Origin: Pictodentalium vernedei
Lineage: Eukaryota; Mollusca; Scaphopoda; Dentaliida; Dentaliidae
Assembly (NCBI GenBank): GCA_031216915.1
Contig: CM062289.1
Coordinates: 23,827,533-23,891,532, forward strand
Length of the DNA stretch: 64,000 bases
Direction: 5' to 3'
Shown here: one piece after another, positions 1 through 10,923 of the stretch
Numbering within the stretch: the stretch's first letter is position 1
Layout of the letters: the number at the start of each line of letters is the position of its first letter
Notes under the pieces: generated by a model
Database searches by the model: none
Told to the model about the DNA's origin: nothing
The model's input: only the letters and a program-made list of their open reading frames with translations
Position numbers and translations under genes: made by a program

Positions 1-341
1 ATTCTCTTCGAAACGAGATATGGATCATCTTCTCAAGGAATAAAATGAACGCCTCGGAAAATGTGACTTCAACAATGGAAAAGCGATACATTTTTCCACA
101 ATGATTTCTTTCTGGGTCGTTTTGTGGATGTTGTGCCTCTGTGAATCGATATTAAAATTTAGCCTGATTAGTTTTATTCGCCCAGTATGAAACGAAAACT
201 GATATAGTAGTGTGCTAAAAAAGAAAACGTGTGGTGCCTGGGTGTAGTGCCTGGTCAGTTCTGTGGATGCAAACTACACGAAATAGGGTATCATCTTTCA
301 GCCAATCAGAATGCAAGGAAGTCTCGTGAGATATAATATAT
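1..341. other. No recognisable feature
   Basis: I see no coding region, repeat boundary or RNA gene here. The stretch is AT-rich intergenic or intronic DNA and ends where a foldback relic begins. Confidence 0.5.
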
Positions 342-516
342 CCCTTTACTCAACGAATCTGCCACATCCGCCCGCTTAATATGCAAATTCAGCAGCTGAA
401 AAAATACTATTTTAAAGAACAAATTCAACAAAACCATATCATGTGACGAGCTCGTTTCAAAGAGGGGACACATGATATGGTTTTGTTGAAATGTTTTGAA
501 ATTTTTTAAAAATTAA
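342..516. mobile_element. Foldback element relic (family A1, TTAA type)
   Basis: The left end carries the CCTTTACTCAACGAAT terminal motif seen in the better copies at 6251-6501 and 28883-29123. It continues with the shared outer arm and then the hairpin arms built on TTCAACAAAACCATATCATG. Part of the left inner arm is missing, so the hairpin apex is collapsed to one GAGCTCG, and the right outer end is not recognisable. No protein is encoded. The family is inferred to be piggyBac-like from its TTAA-flanked copies elsewhere. Confidence 0.6.
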
Positions 517-540
517 AAAAAATGATCTTCGGCTCGTTCT

Positions 541-1150
541 TTATGGGGCTGCCTCGTTCTCTTCTTTGGTTAACAATCGCCAATAGGGCGTATGCACACA
601 TCTTTGTTTCATTCTCACTACACAATCTGAGTAGTGGTCTAGGTTTCGTCTGTTGCCTCTGTCGACCGTACGATTCACTTGGGCCAATTCTTTGGAAATC
701 ATCATTAATCCGACATCATTCTTGAAGATCTGTATGTGAAAGTCATCTTTGAATCTGGGCACTGTTGTTGACACAGACATCTTTACTCTTCGATGTTAAG
801 AACACAAATGAATTTAGTTTTATACCAACACTCCTGTTATGTTTTTTCTCTGGTCCATCTTCTTCGTGGCTCCTAATTTTATTTTTAATCTTCATCTTCC
901 ACTTGGAGTGAGTATTTTGACGTACGAGCGTCGAACAGAAATAATTTCGCTTTTCTAAGGCGTATTTCGGAGATACTTCAAAGTCATACTCCTCTCCTTC
1001 TTCGCGAAACCGTTTAGCAGTCTCTTGAATTTTCTTGTGAATTGGGTTCCTGCAAAAATTCTTTATGTACACCAACGTATTAATGTGTTTCGTCCCGAAT
1101 GGCTTCTCTGGCATTGCTTTCAAGTGATGTGACTGCTTTTTCGACTGCAT
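541..1150 (-). pseudogene. Unrecognised ORF relics downstream of the Polinton-like relic
   Basis: Two overlapping minus-strand open frames, about 135 codons (1150 to 743) and 79 codons (780 to 541), continue directly from the relic at 1160-1635. The first is lysine-rich and charged, with a central stretch around ALEKRNYF. I do not recognise a domain with certainty. Their position, strand and base composition suggest that they belong to the same decayed large DNA element, but this is inference. They could equally be chance frames. Confidence 0.25.
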
Positions 1151-1159
1151 CTTTGTTAT

Positions 1160-1635
1160 TCATTCCATCCTCGTTATAATTCCGAATCTTTCATTGGCGG
1201 ATAGGGTCTTGGTGAATAATAGCAACATGATTGCAGAGCGTGTGCCCCCGTCGACGATCATATCACAAATGACAAATTTGTTACTAACAAGATCTTTGAT
1301 AGGCCGAGGATATCTAACGACGGTTTTTAGCAGTTTCCCTAAAACTCCCCTTTCTGTATGATCTTTCGTTTTTTTATAAGATAGTTTATCCTTTAGTAAG
1401 GCTATCTTCCTAATCGGGTGCTTGTGTGGAAGGGGCTGAGATCTATCATGATTGGTCATTGTGACATTATAATCCAAATGTTCCTGACACAATCGCATAT
1501 GATGTCTATCAAATCATCATTAGCTATCTTGATCAAGGTCTTAGCTTCATTTCGGTTAGCGTGAGATAGAAATCCCAGTGTATGTGAATTTTTGGTCAGT
1601 CTGTCAGTGTTCTTTGGTTTTTCAGATTGCCTCAT
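1160..1635 (-). pseudogene. Frameshifted Polinton/Maverick-like small ORF relic
   Basis: Two overlapping minus-strand frames (1635 to 1456, and 1498 to 1160) together resemble a short basic protein of about 110 residues that is widespread in Polinton/Maverick-type elements of invertebrates. The visible signs are an N-terminal helix-like stretch ending in DLIDIICDCVRN, then a basic segment around KHPIRKIALLKDKL, then the GVLGKLL motif in the place of the usual GGFLG. The frame breaks near 1460-1495, so the gene is dead. It starts right at the edge of the MITE at 1637, which may have removed upstream sequence. The family assignment is from memory of the pattern and is moderate at best. Confidence 0.4.
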
Positions 1636-1636
1636 A

Positions 1637-1949
1637 CAGTTAAAACTAGGAGTCCTGTCATGAAATGCGCACAAACAGCACGTCGATCTGCGCGTTAATC
1701 TACGCGTTATGGCCGTAGTAAGGCCACCAGATTCTGTACATATGGCATGTGCAAAGCAATGTTTCAGTCAATGGACCTCCGGGTAACCCGGAGGTCCATT
1801 GGCAGAAACATTGCCTGTGTTTGCTATGAGTAACCAGGGGAACCTGCCGTGCTTTGGATGCCATTCGATATGGCAATTGCTCGCAATTCCTACGCGCAAT
1901 TAAGCCTAGATAAGCGCACAGTTCGTGACAGGACTTCTAGTTTTAACTG
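1637..1949. mobile_element. Tc1/mariner-like MITE with internal hairpin, copy 1
   Basis: A 313-bp non-coding element has terminal inverted repeats CAGTTAAAACTAGGAGTCCT and its complement, flanked by TA on both sides (1635-1636 and 1950-1951). TIRs starting with CAGT and a TA duplication are typical of Tc1/mariner-derived elements. A hairpin with arms around CAATGGACCTCCGGGT occupies 1760-1814. A second copy in the opposite orientation lies at 55388-55701. No transposase is present, so it must have been mobilised in trans. Confidence 0.8.
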
Positions 1950-2429
1950 TAGGAATGTAATTATCTTCGTATATTTTGTGTGTAAAGCTTGTGGGGGAAA
2001 TCCTTTCCACAATATTTGCAGCAGTAAACTTTCATGCCTTTACTCTCTGGTGGTTAAAGGACAAATGAGCATTCGGTGTCATGTACACGCCTTTTATGCT
2101 TTCACCAGAGCTTCTGCTGGAACTCGTGAGATGGGCGATGAGAGAAGAGAAAATCACATTTCCGTAACATACTTCTTTTTATTTCGGTAGAAATTCCATC
2201 ATATGTCAGCAGCCGTGTTCTCTCAAGTCAGTGTATTCCGTTGCATTCAGGTATCACGGGACTAAATATTTTCCCATAGGCGACCATTATACCGTTCAGA
2301 CAAAACAAAATATGATCGCATCACTTTAAGTTTGGCATTCAAATATCTTTGTTAAGTATAGCCCTTCAGACAACTCTTTCTGACCCAAAACAGGGGGTCA
2401 TGCAACAAATAAGAGAGAAAAATTGACAG

Positions 2430-2720
2430 CAAAGGAAGTACCGGTCACGTGCACATATTTTTCAGGGAATTCCCTACAAAAACACACAAAATGTAAATTG
2501 TATTATTTAGGTCCAAAAGTCATCAAATCAGTCTCTTTTTTAAGTGGAATATTCATCAATAATGCAAGATGTCAATAGAATGCTTCAAACATTTATTGAA
2601 ACAATTTATTTTCCCAAGGCTGTTCATTTTTCGTGATTACATCACTTCCGAGTGCAACATTTCAAGGCGGGTATTTCAAATTCAAATATTTAGTTCAGTG
2701 ATACCTTCAGTGGTACCCTG
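2430..2720. repeat. Dispersed repeat H, copy 1
   Basis: This segment is clearly similar to 19690-19975 in the same orientation. Shared landmarks in order are TACCGGTCA, GGGAATTCC, CATCAAA, ATGCTTCAAA, TCAAGGCGGGTA and CAAATATTTA. No open frame or terminal repeats are evident, so the class is unknown. Confidence 0.65.
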
Positions 2721-2763
2721 TCGAGGATGTTGACTGCACAGTATAAAGCACGTAATAAAATCT

Positions 2764-2985
2764 TCACAGACTGCCTGTAGAACGGCATCTGTCCCAATCA
2801 TACAAGAGCACCAATGCGTCTCTATTTCGGTAAATCATTGGTCGCAAGTCTTCAGTATGTCTATGTGAATGGTCTTCATAAATGAGCAACGATTTGCGTG
2901 AACAGCCATGATCTTCATGCCTCTTTCTGTTGTCTATTCGGGTAAACGTCTTGGCACAATATCGACAGTTCAGAGAATTCCGCAT
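2764..2985 (-). pseudogene. C2H2-like zinc-finger relic
   Basis: The minus-strand frame contains one finger-like motif, CRYC, then KTF, then RHEDH followed by GC, giving C-x2-C-x12-H-x2-H with an extra cysteine. A second partial motif of the form YCCKYCGKDF can be read on the minus strand near 2020, but in a frame with stops. Single fingers of this kind occur in host proteins and in large DNA transposons; the nearby Polinton-like relic on the same strand makes the latter plausible. There is no intact gene. Confidence 0.3.
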
Positions 2986-3134
2986 GTCTTCACTCGACGA
3001 AACACCGGAGACAAATAAACCGAAAGCAACGCTCAGACCCTTTTGAACATTTCCCACAAGAAGTACCCAGATGTAGCGTGAAATACTCGGATGTAGGAAC
3101 CACAAATTTCTACTACAACTATCCTCTAATGGTA

Positions 3135-3530
3135 CCCTCCAAAAAAAGTAGAAATCCTCCAATAGTACATCGCCATGACATAGGCATCCTCCAATATCCG
3201 ATTGTAACTATGTGCTGCATGTGATGTGCGCACATTGTTTACTAGCATGCATGCACATCTAGCATGCACCCATGTGGTGTATGTGACGTGCGCACATTGT
3301 GCATAGAACACAGGCACATTCCACCAAGCACAAGCCCCACTTTCGTGCAATCCCTTCTATGGTCTGACTATGCCCATAGAATCTCTTTTTCACCGAATGT
3401 GCCCATCTGCCGTATGTGATGTGAGCACATTGTGCATTAGCACGCAAGCACATATAAGTACATTCAGCTTGTGCCCCTGTGCTGATTGCAATGTGTACAC
3501 ACTGTTACACATCGTGTACTAGCACACATA
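3135..3530. repeat. Diverged tandem repeat rich in GCGCACATTGT
   Basis: Four irregular units share the pattern ATGTGATGTGCGCACATTGT followed by an AGCA(T/C)GCA motif, at about 3210, 3280, 3415 and 3490. Spacing is uneven, so it is an old, decayed tandem array with CA/TG-rich units and no coding potential. Confidence 0.5.
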
Positions 3531-3857
3531 TGAGAAAATCGGAAGTCACAATATAGCTTGTTGATGCATAGAGGAGGACAGCAGAGGTTTCTGAAGGAAT
3601 TCGAACCAGATAAACAAGTACAAAACGGGGGTTCTGGGTAATTAGACTGACGCTTATACAAAGGAATGCTCCTATTATTGGAAAAAGAGGATTCTGTTGA
3701 AATCCATGCCAAAATAAAGTGATTTTGTGTGTTTTTTGTAATTTGGAGGAAGTGTGGTGTCAAATCGGCTAATTCTTCGAAGTAAAAAAACGTACGCTCC
3801 GAACATACCCGCGTCTTATTGTAGGCTTCACAGCCCCATAGCAACCACATGCTACCA

Positions 3858-4090
3858 TAGAAACCAAGATGACGGCCTCCAGTATACAAAATGGACGACG
3901 TAAACACGTGTCACCCTAACAGCACGCGCTACGCATGCGCACTATGACCATGTATCACTATGGGGATGGCGTCACAACATGGCTGTTCACTTTGACTACC
4001 ATGACGTCACAACATGGCTGCACACTTGGGCTACAATGACAACCAAACATGTTTAACTAGGTCACGTGACAATGACGTCACATATGAGAT
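3858..4090. repeat. Dispersed repeat I, copy 1
   Basis: This segment matches 10924-11116 in inverted orientation. Shared blocks include CAAGATGACGGCC, GTATACAAAATGGACGACG, GCATGCGCACTA, CACTATGGGGATG and AGGTCACGTGAC. Within copy 1 the block around GACGTCACAACATGGCTG occurs twice. No coding capacity was seen. Confidence 0.65.
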
Positions 4091-4502
4091 TCGGCATGAG
4101 ATCCGACCAATGTGACACGATCCATCGCTCTCCTACTACTCATCTGAAATGGCGTCTTCTTACTGCAGCGTATTGGCGTCACTCAATAGTTTACACTATG
4201 CTGCTAGAGCGAGAAGGCTAAGTTGTTATGAGGTAGCAATAAGACAGCTGGGTTGTCATTACCATAAAGCTAAACAAGTTAGTTATGCCGTTGTTACAAG
4301 ATGGCTTAGTTGTAACATGAAGATAGATGAGTTGTCATAACAAGTAGTATTTAATGCCGAAATGATAGGATCTCATGATGGATTTATTGGGAGACACCAG
4401 AAGAAGAGGGTAGATGAAGGGCACAATATTAGGAGAAGGGGCCAGTAGTATATCATGTTGAGATATACATACTACATGTATACTATAATTTGCTATGATA
4501 TA

Positions 4503-5083
4503 TAGGGCTGCACGATATTCAAAACTGAATACCGGTACCGGTATTCCAAAAAATACCGCGGTATACCGGTATATCGAAAACTGTTCAGATATATGAACAC
4601 AAGTACCACAATCGAGACTCGAGGCATCACAGTCGGAACGAATTAGCATGCCTTGATGACGCGATTCGAAAAACCTTTACCGGACGCAGACGATATCAAA
4701 ATTTATTATTTTCAAAATTAGTTTATCAGATTTTCTCCAAAGATTTCAACAAAATTATATCATGTGACCCCTCATTGGAACGAGCTCAACGAGCTCGTTC
4801 CAATGAGGGGTTACATGATATAGTTTTGTTGAAGTTTTTTAAATTTATTTTTTCAACTGATGAATTTGTATATTACGAGGGCACAAGCAGACGACTCCTT
4901 GGATAAAGGGATAATATTATTCATTCGGGGCTACAGTTTATAAACTCAAGACATCTTGAAAATTAAATTGTGGGTAAATAAATAATGACGATGAACCGAT
5001 ATTTTTTAAATTACACCGGTATTCAATCGATATTGGTTTGATTACCGGTATATACCGGTTTACCGATATACCGTGTAGCCCTA
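4503..5083. mobile_element. hAT-like non-autonomous element, copy 1
   Basis: The ends TAGGGCTGCACGATAT and ATATACCGTGTAGCCCTA are inverted repeats, and an exact 8-bp duplication, ATGATATA, flanks the element (4495-4502 and 5084-5091). An 8-bp target duplication with this TIR is diagnostic of hAT elements. The subterminal regions are rich in ACCGGTATA motifs. No transposase frame is visible. A foldback element (4672-4911) sits inside it, and the same nested insert remains in copy 2 at 38339-38847. Confidence 0.88.
4672..4911. mobile_element. Foldback element (family A1) nested in hAT copy 1
   Basis: Degenerate outer ends CCTTTACCGGACGCAGACG and TTGGATAAAGGG bracket a near-perfect hairpin. Its arms run from ATTTCAACAAAATTATATCA to GGAACGAGCTC, with the apex near 4791. 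Because hAT copy 2 carries the same insert, the foldback was already part of the hAT family before both copies moved. Confidence 0.75.
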
Positions 5084-5091
5084 ATGATATA

Positions 5092-5905
5092 TACAGTGAT
5101 GTACACACCTGGAACTTAATTAAGCACCCTTTGTTTTTTTTCACAGTGGTGTTAATAGAAACTGTCATTACCTTCATACTATCTGGGCAAAAGTGATTGT
5201 TTACGGAAAGAATGTGATCTTTTGCCAAATGAAAGACATCACAATGATGAAAATATAAGTAGTTTAATGGCGCTAATTACACATATCTGTCACTAATGTT
5301 TTTGATGGAAAGATGTTCTCTCGGCAAGTATGGTTCTGGAACTGTCCATGATAAAACAAATGCCGGGAATTACTGACAAAAATGTAACTTGTGATCTCCT
5401 GGACACAATAGCAGTGTATGACGTCAGTTGCGAGTGTATCCACCACTTGCGGGTTTACAGCAAAGACATTGGTTATTTTGGGGATATGTACTTTTGTGAA
5501 CTTAGGCATGGAAGACAGTAGTGGATAGGGGTCGCTTGTGCAAAATGACGTGATGACGTTATTAGCAATGTCAACCCTTTTGCAAGGAAAACCGGAAAAA
5601 ACCATCACCTACCCCATTAATTGTCTATCACATCCCCATACTATTTATTCATAGCTTTGTACACACACACGTCACTATACATACATACCACAGTATACTT
5701 GTAGTATGCGGATCTCCTTTATAATATTATTCGTCTTCCCCAGCCCTCTCTATCTGGAGTCTCTTACTGTGTTCGTACAGGAGATCCTGCCCGTGTATGA
5801 GTAATTCTCACAACCCGATATACTGCCCGTGGTTATTGGTTGAAGCATTAATTGCTTATAAAGATCTTATTATAACAAGTTAGATATCTTCTTTATAACA
5901 ACTTA
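5092..5905. other. No recognisable gene
   Basis: I see no supportable gene. Short open frames on both strands near 5273-5608 overlap each other and have no recognisable motif. The region includes the AT-rich edge of the hAT insertion and short CA-rich tracts near 5655. Confidence 0.4.
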
Positions 5906-5907
5906 AA

Positions 5908-6035
5908 CTCTAAAATCAGTTGGGTTAAAAATCGACCCAAATTCAACCGAGTTGCGTGAATATGAACACAATTGGATTCATATTGACACAACCCCCTTTA
6001 TTTGGGTTAATTTTTAACTCAACTAATTTGGAGTG
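5908..6035. repeat. Imperfect hairpin, ~55-nt arms
   Basis: The left arm, from ACTCTAAAATCAGTTGGGTT onward, pairs with a right arm ending TTAACTCAACTAATTTGGAGT, with the apex in the AACACAATTGG segment. It looks like a short palindromic MITE. It is followed by several copies of the motif AGCTATCTTTTTATAAC. Confidence 0.55.
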
Positions 6036-6134
6036 CAGCTATCTTTTTATAACATTTTAGCTATCTTTTTATAACTACTCAGATATCTTTTTGTAACTAT
6101 TTTGCTATCATTATTGCTATCTTGTTATAAAAAC

Positions 6135-6700
6135 TTATGACAATTAGAAGAAGGGGCGGAATACCCGGAGAGAAGCACCAGACATCGGAGAGCAACTCTC
6201 ACACTCCTCAACTTACTAACCCGATACAAGAAGATTTAGTAGTGGTTTAACCCTTTCCCAACGCAGACGATTTCAAAATATTTTATTTTAAATATCATTT
6301 TTAAAATTTTTTTCAGAAAATTTCAACAAAACCATATCATGTGACCCCTCTTTGGAACGAGCTCGACGAGCTCGTTCCAAAGAGGGTTCACATGATATGG
6401 TTTTGTTGAAATATTTCGAAAAATAATATTTTTTCAGCTGCTGAATTTGCATATTACGCGGGCGGATGCGGGCGGATGCGGGCGATTCGTTGGGTAAAGG
6501 GTTAAGGAAAGTGAACCAGTGACATGAAGTACACCGTAGCCCGTAGTACACAGGGCCATCGTGTCCCGCACGGGCAATCAGGATTCGATTATCTGACTAA
6601 GGGCACCACACCGATGACGCTGGTCAGGAACGAATCGTCGACCTGTCGGTTCGAAGTCCCGTGTTCTAACCAACTAGCAAGTGCGTGCCCAACCTACTGG
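6135..6700 (-). mobile_element. tRNA-type SINE relic split by a foldback
   Basis: Read on the minus strand, the right part (6506-6700) gives a tRNA-like head, with a B-box-like GGTTCGAAGTCCC on the plus strand complement, and the common SINE body. The left part (6135-6250) gives the end of the body, with the CCGGAGAGAA motif on the plus strand. The two parts are separated by the TTAA element at 6251-6501. It is older and more diverged than the other SINEs in the window. Confidence 0.6.
6251..6501. mobile_element. TTAA foldback element, family A1
   Basis: Element ends CCCTTTCCCAACGCAGACG and CGTTGGGTAAAGGG are flanked by TTAA on both sides (6247-6250, 6502-6505). The interior is one hairpin with arms of about 45 nt, from AATTTCAACAAAACCATATC to TTGGAACGAGCTCG, apex near 6366. 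TTAA duplications and CCCTTT ends point to piggyBac-type transposition in trans. A short GCGGATGCGG repeat lies near the right end. It interrupts an older SINE. Confidence 0.85.
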
Positions 6701-8140
6701 GTATTCCTATGTGGGTAGTGCAATATTTAGTCTAAAGTACGGCAGTTTTGACAAAAGTCCGCTAAGTAACAACGTCAAGTTGGTTCGCACAGTTAACAAC
6801 GGTCATCGTCTCCATCATTTCGCGTGAGTAGCTGTGATGTCAATTTTATTGTTTTAGTTCCGTGAATGGAAGCGACATACCTACATATCTTTTCCTTTGA
6901 ATGTGAAATACGCTATGTGAAGCACTGTCGGAAACGGCTTAAGCCGTTTCTGACAGTGTGTCATATATCTTCGAGGTATCAGCTTTGTGGGTGTTTGTTT
7001 GTCCACTTTGTTTGTTGGAGATTAACGACACTTTCAACAGTCAGTGCCGTACCATGTTTGACATTTTTACCAGTGCAGTAGATATGGAGAGGGAGAATAG
7101 CACCAAAACTTTGTTGGATTTTTTTCAGGCCTTAAGTTGAAAATTTGCAACATGAAAGAAATATTTTATTTTGGTGAAAACAAATGTATTTAGACTAAAT
7201 GTTTGATGCCACAGGGCCTCAATGTGGGCGTTCGAAATTAAATGTTTTGCCCGACGGGACAACGCAGATGGTGCGGGTCAGAATCAAAACGACGAATTTA
7301 AGAATACTGAATTTGAGAAACAATTTTCGTTTGGCTATCTTGTTTCCCTTTTAATTTCGTATAATTAAACCTTTTTCTGTTCATGCATTTTCAGGCAAAA
7401 TGATTGGCTAAATTATTTCTTTTTTTTTTCCTTTCATAACAAAATGAACCGGAAGAAATTCATGCATCTAGGCCCGCCATAAACCACGCCCCAAATGTCT
7501 GTCTTAAAAATTACGTTGCACAGTGTGAATGGAAAAGAATCCATGCACGCTCATATTGTTTCAACATAAAAAGTAATTAATATTTATCTCATCATATTAA
7601 AAAGACTTTCAAAATAAAATTTAATAAACAATGAAATCCTTATCATGCTTTTTATTTCATGTTCAATTTGTTTATACGCAATAGATGATCGTCTGCGTTC
7701 TTCGTTTTACCCAAATCAAACGTAAACAATGGCCGGTCATAATGATCCCCAAACGAAACTCACGCCAACAAAACTTTCCAATTTCCAATCAACTCTTTCT
7801 GAGACAAAGTTCAACCAACTTCATGTCATCTGGGTTTATATCGAACTCCACATTTACAGACTGTGTTTTCTTTTTCTCAGGAAATGGTCAAAATCAGAAT
7901 TAAATTTAATTCAGTGTTGCTTTGAATGACAGCACCCTCCCGTCAAGTGGAGGAAGGAGATTGAAGTTTTGTGTGGGCGTGGCCTATGCCGTTCCTTTTA
8001 ACGTACGCAATTCAAAAATGTTAATGTCACAGTACATGTTTCAGCGAAATGTATGGTTATTTCGAACAGAAGTTTAGAAAACTATGCCTGTTTTATTCTG
8101 TTATCACCAGGAAACATGATACGACCTGGTTTTTATTTTA
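6701..8140. other. No gene recognised; one short hairpin
   Basis: No coding region is supported. A 39-bp hairpin at 6921-6959 has arms CACTGTCGGAAACGGCTT and its complement with almost no loop. A poly-T run lies near 7430. The small open frames here overlap in several phases and have no recognisable domains. Confidence 0.45.
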
Positions 8141-8720
8141 ACTCCACAAAGTAGAGAGTGTTTAAATTTATTGCTCCTCAAGTTTAATTATAAGGAATTG
8201 TCAGTTGTTTCTGTCTATTTCTTGAGGTATAAGCCACCAAAACAAAGGTCAAACATAGTGTAAATGGGCTCATCTGTCACATGAGTGTACCGGAAGCCGT
8301 GGATCTGTACTTGGAGAAGTTCGTCCCCTACTGCGTGTGCGCCGGTAGCACTCGACCCAGGTTTGGCTTATTTTTTCTTGATGCTTTTGCGCCACTTTTC
8401 TTTCCCAAATCGCTTGGGAAAGATCAAAATAGAGAATATATTTTTCCCAGTTAGGGACTTCCACTGTAATGCAAACCTGTAGTAAACAATTGTGGTGGGT
8501 ATAATAAGAAAGGAAATTTATTATAAAATTTAGATTTCTTGAGTTATGAACCCCAAAAAACAAAGGCCAGACTGTGTAAATGGACATACGCCCATTTACA
8601 CAGTCTGGCCTTTGTTTTTTGGGGTTCATAACTCAAGAAATAGATAGAAATAAACGATCATTCCTTATATCATTTTATTAATGAAATCTCAGCGCAATGG
8701 AGTTTAAATGTATCGTGACC
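8140..8720. repeat. Compound inverted repeat with a perfect 50-nt-arm palindrome
   Basis: Positions 8534-8583 and 8592-8641 are perfect reverse complements of 50 nt around an 8-nt loop. The flank 8642-8720 is in turn similar, inverted, to 8150-8270, which also carries a diverged copy of the same arm (CTTGAGGTATAAGCCACC at 8223). The unit thus shows three copies of one arm in alternating orientation. No terminal duplication was found. Confidence 0.8.
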
Positions 8721-9420
8721 CGGATGCGATTAGATCGATAATAATATCGCTCCTGGAATCACTCCGTACCTTGTTATTAAAAAGAATGAAACAAAATAAC
8801 AACGTATTGCTGTGGCGAAGTGATATAAACATATATGTTCTTGACCTGATAATGTTACGTTTTCGTTATGATTAATTATCAGACGTGGGACCATATATCG
8901 AATCAAGTTAAGATAAGAGAGGACGTGTTTTTATCACCTGGGATTCAGGAGGAAAAATAAAGCTCATATATGCTCGACCAATCGTTTGAATTCAACTAGC
9001 GCAAACGTCATGTTGTATATTTTCTGTTAACCTTTAACCAAAAAATCCAAAAATCCGTCTAGCGCTAAACGCAAAAAATATTATTTCAATTTATTGTTGT
9101 CGATTTCTGTGTTCAAAAATATAGTTTATGGCCCGGGATGGCCAAGGAGGTGTTAGGAAAATCGGTCAAATTCGTCGGGGAGATAAAATTATGCCAATAC
9201 CATAAAGATAAGAGATAATACTCCAAACCCCGATATGCGGTGCATGATAGGAATAACCCGATAGTCATATAATCACTGTGACAAAGGCAGAGTTAATTAC
9301 ATGGCGAAAGCTCTATTTTAGTCCAACAACTGAAACTTTCTAAACAATCACCAGTCGACACACATCTAGTCTGTGTTGTGAGTTATGTCGTACTTATTAA
9401 ATTTGTGGCTTGTGCAGGGG
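8721..9420. other. No recognisable feature
   Basis: I see no gene or repeat boundary. The sequence is AT-rich, with short inverted motifs only. Confidence 0.4.
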
Positions 9421-9789
9421 GGCGCGGTAGCGTTGTGGTAACCGGTTCTCGTCAGATTACCGAAGTTAAACAACGTCGAGCCCGGTTAATCATTGGAAGG
9501 GTGACTGTCTGAGCGATCAATTCGGGCTCCCGCGTTGTGTCCTTGGGCAAGGCGCTTAACCCCGATTGCCCACGTGGGGGCGCGATGACGCCGTGTACTA
9601 AGGAGTACTGCACGTCGATGGTACGCATGTCTTCAACCAATCTAACCCTGCCTGTGCTGCAGTGCGGAGTTACGATGTTGGGGAGATGACAGCTGCTCGT
9701 CGTTGCTCGGTGGTTCTCTCCGGGTTCTCCGGCTTCCTAATAAAACTGTCACGGTCATGATTAGCCATTGCGCATAAGTATGTGAATCA
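9421..9789 (+). mobile_element. 5S-headed SINE, copy 1
   Basis: The head contains CCGGTTCTCGTCAGAT, CGAAGTTAAACAACGTCGAG and a degraded form of the GGATGGGTGACC 5S rRNA internal promoter. It is followed by the body common to the SINEs here, starting CGCGTTGTGTCCTTGGGCAA. The 3' end is the tail called alpha in this annotation (TGATTAGCCATTG and on), but the terminal AATA repeats are lost. No coding capacity. Confidence 0.85.
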
Positions 9790-9939
9790 AAATTAGATAT
9801 TACGAATTTTATTATTTTTGTGTGTGTTTCGTTTTGACCCTCTCATAACCTCTAAAGTCGAGGATATTGCGATTTTTTCCCAATTAAAACCAAAAATTTT
9901 CCCATCCGGCCGAACCAGGTGGGTCCAGGAACTCTTTAG

Positions 9940-9985
9940 CCCCCCCCCCTCAACCCCCCCCCCCCCCCCACACACACACACACAC
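9940..9985. repeat. Poly-C runs followed by (CA)n
   Basis: Runs of about 10 and 16 C are separated by TCAA and followed by (CA)8. This is simple sequence. Confidence 0.95.
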
Positions 9986-10266
9986 TTCGGGGATCATAAA
10001 TCCCACGTCGGGGGAATTATGGCATCACCCCCGCTTATGACTTCCTCATTGAAAGGAGATTAAATTATTTTTTTAAAAAGTGCTATTTAGTTATTCGAAG
10101 AAAATATTGTATGTGGTTTCCCGCAAGTCGCGTTCAGAAAAGGGGAAACTCTTAATCTGCAAGGTATTTTCATTAATTTTTGAATAACTCAGTCATCCCT
10201 GACTTCTCTCGTCATGAAATCGACTTTTGATAAAGTTATCTCCCCTGAAATTATTGGAAGATTCAA

Positions 10267-10621
10267 TTTTATTTATTTAATTATTTATTGGTGTTTAAGG
10301 TCACATGTTTCTGCACATTGGCTAATCATGACCACGACAGTTTCATGGGTGGGGGAAGCCAGAGTACCCGGAGAGAACCGCCGAGCAACGGAGAGCAGCT
10401 ATCAGCTCCTCAACTCCACACAAGCAGGGTTAGCATTGGTTGAAGACAAGTGCACCATCGACGTGCAGTACGCCTTAGTACATAACGCCACCGTGCCCCC
10501 ACTTGCGCAATGGGGGTGTAGTTCTTCCCAAGGACACAACGCGGTTACCGCAGATGGGATTCGAACCGAGGACCTCTCAGCTTGCAGCTTGCGCCTCTAC
10601 ACACCGAGCCACCGCGCCCCC
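10267..10621 (-). mobile_element. tRNA-headed SINE, minus strand
   Basis: On the minus strand the element begins GGGGGCGCGGTGGCTCGGTG. It carries a B-box-like GGTTCGAATCCCA, the common body (CGCGTTGTGTCCTTGG) and the alpha tail ending in AATAAAT repeats (plus-strand TTTATTTAATTATTTATTGG). The plus-strand flanks AGATTCAATT and AGGTTCAATT form an imperfect target duplication. The element is almost full length. Confidence 0.85.
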
Positions 10622-10705
10622 AGGTAGGTTCAATTAAGAAACGTCTAATTATTGAGAAAACATCTTTGACATCAGCAGAAAATAAAGCGAGTTTTCTTTG
10701 GTCAG

Positions 10706-10766
10706 TTTTAATAAACGAAAACAACGGACAGCTCTCTGAGGTATATGTTGTTTTCGTTTATTAAAA
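10706..10766. repeat. Hairpin with perfect 20-nt arms
   Basis: TTTTAATAAACGAAAACAAC at 10706 is the exact reverse complement of 10747-10766, with a 21-nt loop. No flanking duplication was identified. Confidence 0.8.
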
Positions 10767-10923
10767 GTTACAAAGGGAAACCTCTTACGGCAATCGAATT
10801 AGAAGCAACTAAGTAAACGCCCACTTTGTCTCTTTGTTTTGCGAATGTTTTTACAGTAATTTGCAAGTTTTTTTTCTTCCCAAGTAGTATGTCTCGGGCC
10901 TTTGAGCCATCATTTGGATGATC

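Noticed and set aside
4149..4340. 63-codon open frame
   Set aside because: It consists of repeated AAGTTGTTAT-type motifs with no recognisable domain or gene context.
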